Source: an uncultured Desulfovibrio sp.
Lineage (GTDB): Bacteria; Desulfobacterota; Desulfovibrionia; Desulfovibrionales; Desulfovibrionaceae
Direction: 5' to 3'
Length of the DNA: 17,425 bases
NCBI GenBank assembly: GCA_910587035.1
Contig: CAJUMQ010000035.1
Span: forward strand, 1 to 17,425
Shown here: positions 14,678 through 17,425 of the stretch, piece by piece
Layout of the letters: each line of letters opens with the position of its first letter
How positions within the stretch are numbered: position 1 is the stretch's first letter
Position numbers and translations under genes: made by a program
Notes under the pieces: generated by a model
Seen by the model: only the letters and a program-made list of their open reading frames with translations
The model's database searches: none
Told to the model about the DNA's origin: nothing

Positions 14678-15582
14678 TGGCCAGACGCCTTGGCTCAACA
14701 CCATTCAGAGAGCTGCTGGCCAGCTCCATAGCCAGTGACGACACCATTCGCAACTGTGCGGATGCCCTGGATGGCGTTCTGGCCAGCGCCACAAGGGCGA
14801 TCCCAAACATCCTTGTCCATGCCAGGCTGGCCAGGGATGGCGGATTTGGCGATCCGGTCCCCATGCTTGCGCCTTTGACAAGGCTTGCCGATCGGGCTGG
14901 AGGCCTTGCCGCTTTGCCGGGGGAGATTCTGGATCTGCTGGCATGGCAGTTCCATGTGGAGGATTATGATACTGCCATAAGCATTGAAGCCAGACGGGAA
15001 ATGATTTTCTCCAGCATCCTGCTGCACCGCAGGCGTGGCACACCCTGGGCGGTTCGCCATGCCCTGGCCACCGCGCTCCGCATCCCGGCAAGGATTGAAC
15101 AGTGGTTTGAGTATGGCGGCGAGCCCTATTACTTCCGGGTGCAGCTGGGAACAGCCAGCATTTTTGCCAATCCGGAGTGGCTCAAATCAGCCTTCCAGAT
15201 CATCATGGATTACAAGAATGTGCGCAGCTGGCTGGAGCAGATTCGCACCTTCCAGGAGATCCGGCTGGATGTTTACCGTTTTGCCGGTGTCATTTCCCAG
15301 GCCACCAGCATAAAACAGACACTGTTCTTTTTACCTGCAAAAGACCCGGAATTGTGGCAGCGGGCGCACCCGGCAGTCATCAGCTTCACAGCGGAGAGAC
15401 AGGTTCTCCGCATCCCCGAAGCTGTGGCTCCCATGCTGCAAGTCCGCATTGACCCCGCTGTTTCCACTTCCACAGCGTCAAGGGAGCGTGTTTTCTTTCC
15501 GGCTCCCATGCCGCTTTTCACAAGAGGATACGCTTTTGGCCAGAGAAGCTGGACATATTCGCGTGTGCGGCTGGCAAACTGA
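14674..15582 (+). CDS. baseplate wedge protein gpI with long C-terminal extension
   Basis: Product of 302 aa; P2 gpI is about 176. The first 200 residues fit the Tail_P2_I family: ASSIASDDTIRNCADALDGV near the N-terminus, LAALPGEILDLLAWQFHVED (about residues 78-97), and SSILLHRRRGTPWAVRHALA (about 111-130). The remaining 100 residues (from about 205) hold a further beta-rich part with an acidic/aromatic pattern (FFLPAKDPELWQR, FFPAPMPLFTRGYAFGQ) that I do not recognise; it may be an attachment for the fibre encoded next. Two adjacent ATGs (14674 and 14677) exist; the first overlaps the gpJ stop as ATGA. gpI completes the baseplate wedge and contacts the tail fibres. Confidence 0.9.
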   Translation: MMARRLGSTPFRELLASSIASDDTIRNCADALDGVLASATRAIPNILVHARLARDGGFGDPVPMLAPLTRLADRAGGLAALPGEILDLLAWQFHVEDYDTAISIEARREMIFSSILLHRRRGTPWAVRHALATALRIPARIEQWFEYGGEPYYFRVQLGTASIFANPEWLKSAFQIIMDYKNVRSWLEQIRTFQEIRLDVYRFAGVISQATSIKQTLFFLPAKDPELWQRAHPAVISFTAERQVLRIPEAVAPMLQVRIDPAVSTSTASRERVFFPAPMPLFTRGYAFGQRSWTYSRVRLAN

Positions 15583-15597
15583 TCAGGAGGAGGTTTT

Positions 15598-16314
15598 ATG
15601 GACAATCCACAATATTATGCTGTCATGACCAAAGCCGGGGCGGAGCTTGAGGCGAAGGCTCTTGAAACCGGGAAGGGCATAATACTCACCCACATTGCCG
15701 TGGGTGACGCAAACAGACAAGAAGTGACTCCGGATGTAAACGCCAAGTCCCTTGTGCATGAGGTCTATCGCAAGGCCATTGATGGCCGCGCTGTGGATGA
15801 GAATGACCCGGCAATCACCCTGCTCAAGGCCACCATCCCCATAGATGCCGGTGGCTGGTGGATTTATGAGCTTGGCGTTGTCGGCCACCTGGAGGGCGAG
15901 ACGGATGAGGTGCTTTACGCCTATGCCAACCATGCGCCCTATTACAAGATGCTGCCCCAGACCGGCCAGTCTGTCTCCCATGAATTGTGCATTCCCATAG
16001 TCCAGAGAACAGATGCCAGATTGAGTCTGGAGCTGCCCCAGGGCGACTATGTGACCAGGGAGAGCTTCATTTCTCCACAAAGGGACATCTGGAAGCCGTC
16101 TGATGATATCATGGAAAACACGGTCATCGATCTGCCAGAGGGAATGCACTACTGGGTTGACCAGAGCCGCCTTGAGTTTTTCTGGTGCGGGCTGAAGCTG
16201 GCCAAGGGCACTCATTATGAGGAAGTTGGCGCCCATGGCGTCTATAGCACATCAATAAAGCTTCTGTTCACCGCCTATGCCGGCAGTGAGCTGCAACTGG
16301 AAATTTACAGCTAA
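15598..16314 (+). CDS. tail fibre/collar protein, DUF3751 (phage_tail_fib) type
   Basis: Product of 238 aa with a strong AGGAGG ribosome binding site. The N-terminal part (about residues 1-155) has the hallmarks of the phage tail-collar fibre family: YYAVMTKAGAELEAKALETG (6-25), IAVGDANRQ, a GGWWIYELGVVG strand (around 84-95), and YANHAPYYKMLPQTGQS near 111-127. This domain attaches the fibre to the baseplate. The protein is much shorter than a complete P2 gpH, so it probably serves as the proximal adaptor, with the separate protein encoded at 16324 as the distal fibre. The last 80 residues (from about 158) show no repeat pattern and are unassigned. Confidence 0.87.
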   Translation: MDNPQYYAVMTKAGAELEAKALETGKGIILTHIAVGDANRQEVTPDVNAKSLVHEVYRKAIDGRAVDENDPAITLLKATIPIDAGGWWIYELGVVGHLEGETDEVLYAYANHAPYYKMLPQTGQSVSHELCIPIVQRTDARLSLELPQGDYVTRESFISPQRDIWKPSDDIMENTVIDLPEGMHYWVDQSRLEFFWCGLKLAKGTHYEEVGAHGVYSTSIKLLFTAYAGSELQLEIYS

Positions 16315-16323
16315 GGAGGGGAT

Positions 16324-17425
16324 ATGAGCAGACCAGGACTTCTTGACTGGCTGTGCCAGGCTGGCAAGGCTGTATTCAAAACAGAGCGCATCCCGGTGGA
16401 TGAAAAAACACTCATCCGCAAGGAGGAGAACTTAGTTGTAAACACTCAGGCTTTGCTGGCGGACAATGGTGGATTGGAGGTTAACTCTACGGGTAAAATT
16501 GGTATTAAGACCAGTTCTTCCCTGATTAAGAAAAATAATACTCTTGAGTTATCGGACACTGCCAACGCGCCAACATCTGATAAATGGAAAAACCCAATTA
16601 TTTTGAGATTGACTGGCGCTGTGAGTGGGTACGTCATTATTGATGGCTCTGAAGACGAAGACCTATCGGTCACGGGTCTGGATGTTTCAAAGGCGAATGC
16701 CGGTATTTTGGGCACAGCTCATGGCGGCACAGGCAATGCAAATGGCACTGTCGGTTCGCTCACCACGCCACGAAGCATTGATGGCGTAAACTTCAACGGC
16801 TCGGCGGACATCATCCATTACGGAACCTGCGCCACAGCGGCGGCTACTGCGGCCAAGGTTGTGGCTTTGACGGGCTTCAAGCTGGTTACCGGCTCCCGCG
16901 TCATGGTGCGCTTCACCGTCTCCAATACCGCCGTCAATCCAACCCTGAATGTGAACAACACAGGCGCAAAGGCCATCCGCTACCGTAATGAGGCCATTGA
17001 GCGCTATTTTCTGGAAGCCAACCGGACATATGAATTTGTCTATGACGGTACGGCATGGCAGCTGGTGGGCGATCTGAATTGCCCCTATGAGCTTTGCGAA
17101 TTTTACTATTTCCGGCATCCAACACTGCGCCCAGGCTTTGAGCCCCTGACTGGAGGTGTCATAGCCAATGCCAACACCAAATATCCCAGAGCCTGGGCAT
17201 ACCTTGGCACACCAGCCGGCCAGCTTTTGTGCAAAACTGAATCCGAATGGCAGGCTCTCTCCACAAAGACCTATTACACCCTGGCCGATGGCACAAAGCT
17301 CGGATTCAATGGAATCGGCGGTGTTCCATTCTTTGTGCGCAACACCTCAAATGGCTCCCTGCGTATGCCAGATATTCGCGGCACCTACCCCGAACCCGCT
17401 GGATTCGATTCTCTCAACGTGGGTG
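16324..17425 (+). CDS. distal tail fibre protein, 3' end beyond the window
   Basis: Open from the ATG at 16324, preceded by AAGGAGGGG, to the window edge without a stop, giving at least 367 aa. It begins with a short linker (MSRPGLLDWL), has a segment of lower GC (about 16430-16650), and then a typical fibre motif GILGTAHGGTGNANG (about residues 127-141), followed by a beta-rich module (VALTGFKLVTGSRVMVRFTV, LNVNNTGAKAIRYR, TYEFVYDGTAWQLVGD) widespread in phage fibres. Near the edge a collar-like part appears, including MPDIRGTYPEPAG from residue 348. This is the probable receptor-binding protein. The true C-terminus, a fibre chaperone gene, and any variable lectin-like domain would lie downstream and cannot be judged. 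Confidence 0.85.
   Translation, partial: MSRPGLLDWLCQAGKAVFKTERIPVDEKTLIRKEENLVVNTQALLADNGGLEVNSTGKIGIKTSSSLIKKNNTLELSDTANAPTSDKWKNPIILRLTGAVSGYVIIDGSEDEDLSVTGLDVSKANAGILGTAHGGTGNANGTVGSLTTPRSIDGVNFNGSADIIHYGTCATAAATAAKVVALTGFKLVTGSRVMVRFTVSNTAVNPTLNVNNTGAKAIRYRNEAIERYFLEANRTYEFVYDGTAWQLVGDLNCPYELCEFYYFRHPTLRPGFEPLTGGVIANANTKYPRAWAYLGTPAGQLLCKTESEWQALSTKTYYTLADGTKLGFNGIGGVPFFVRNTSNGSLRMPDIRGTYPEPAGFDSLNVG

Noticed and set aside
15598..17425. Invertible fibre cassette or diversity-generating retroelement
   Set aside because: I found no inverted repeats, invertase gene, template repeat or reverse transcriptase within the window; the sequence ends before the fibre C-terminus.

Overview
The window is a single plus-strand late operon of a contractile-tailed (P2/Mu-type myovirus) prophage. 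It has no plus/minus switching, few gaps, and many ATGA, GTGA or TGATG stop-start overlaps. Host assignment rests only on style: GC is roughly 55-60 % outside one island, the tail genes look like those of prophages in sulfate-reducing Desulfovibrionaceae (Desulfovibrio/Bilophila type), and there is a small gene resembling the C-terminus of an anaerobic ribonucleotide reductase. I treat an anaerobic, Desulfovibrio-like host as plausible but unproven. No capsid, terminase, integrase or repressor gene lies in the window, so an intact phage and a headless tailocin cannot be told apart here.

Layout: (1) 1-1422, lysis cassette: a GH108 endolysin, a multi-pass membrane protein (holin candidate) and a membrane-anchored coiled-coil protein. 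(2) 1419-3218, head-tail joining and tail completion: gpFII/Gifsy-2-like connector, minor tail protein Z-like protein, a terminator-like protein and a small unknown. (3) 3227-9335, tail shaft: sheath, tube, tail assembly chaperone with a -1 frameshifted extension (P2 E/E' style), and a 1204-aa tape measure protein. (4) 9325-11018: gpX, the gpD hub, and two small non-structural-looking genes, one a stand-alone NrdD glycyl-radical-like peptide. (5) 11015-12792: a gpV spike whose usual C-terminus is followed by about 275 extra residues matching the DUF6402 type (often seen in type VI secretion settings), then a very AT-rich gene for an 85-aa two-helix membrane protein. (6) 12830-17425: gpU, gpW, gpJ, gpI, a DUF3751-type tail fibre protein and a second fibre protein cut by the window edge.

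How the parts work together: gpZ, the terminator-like protein and the connector finish the tail and join it to a head; sheath, tube and tape measure form the contractile shaft, with E/E' as assembly chaperone; gpD, V, W, J, I, X and U build hub, spike and baseplate; the fibres bind the target cell.

The most unusual part is region 5. It looks like an evolved spike (structural tip fused to a candidate effector) with a linked candidate membrane immunity protein that may have its own promoter. That is the layout of a type VI secretion effector-immunity pair carried on a phage tail. Second is the 64-aa NrdD-like gene, which could be a 'spare-part' glycyl radical domain comparable to YfiD/GrcA. Both functional readings are inference. 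I saw no tRNA, rRNA, CRISPR array, insertion sequence or clear terminator.
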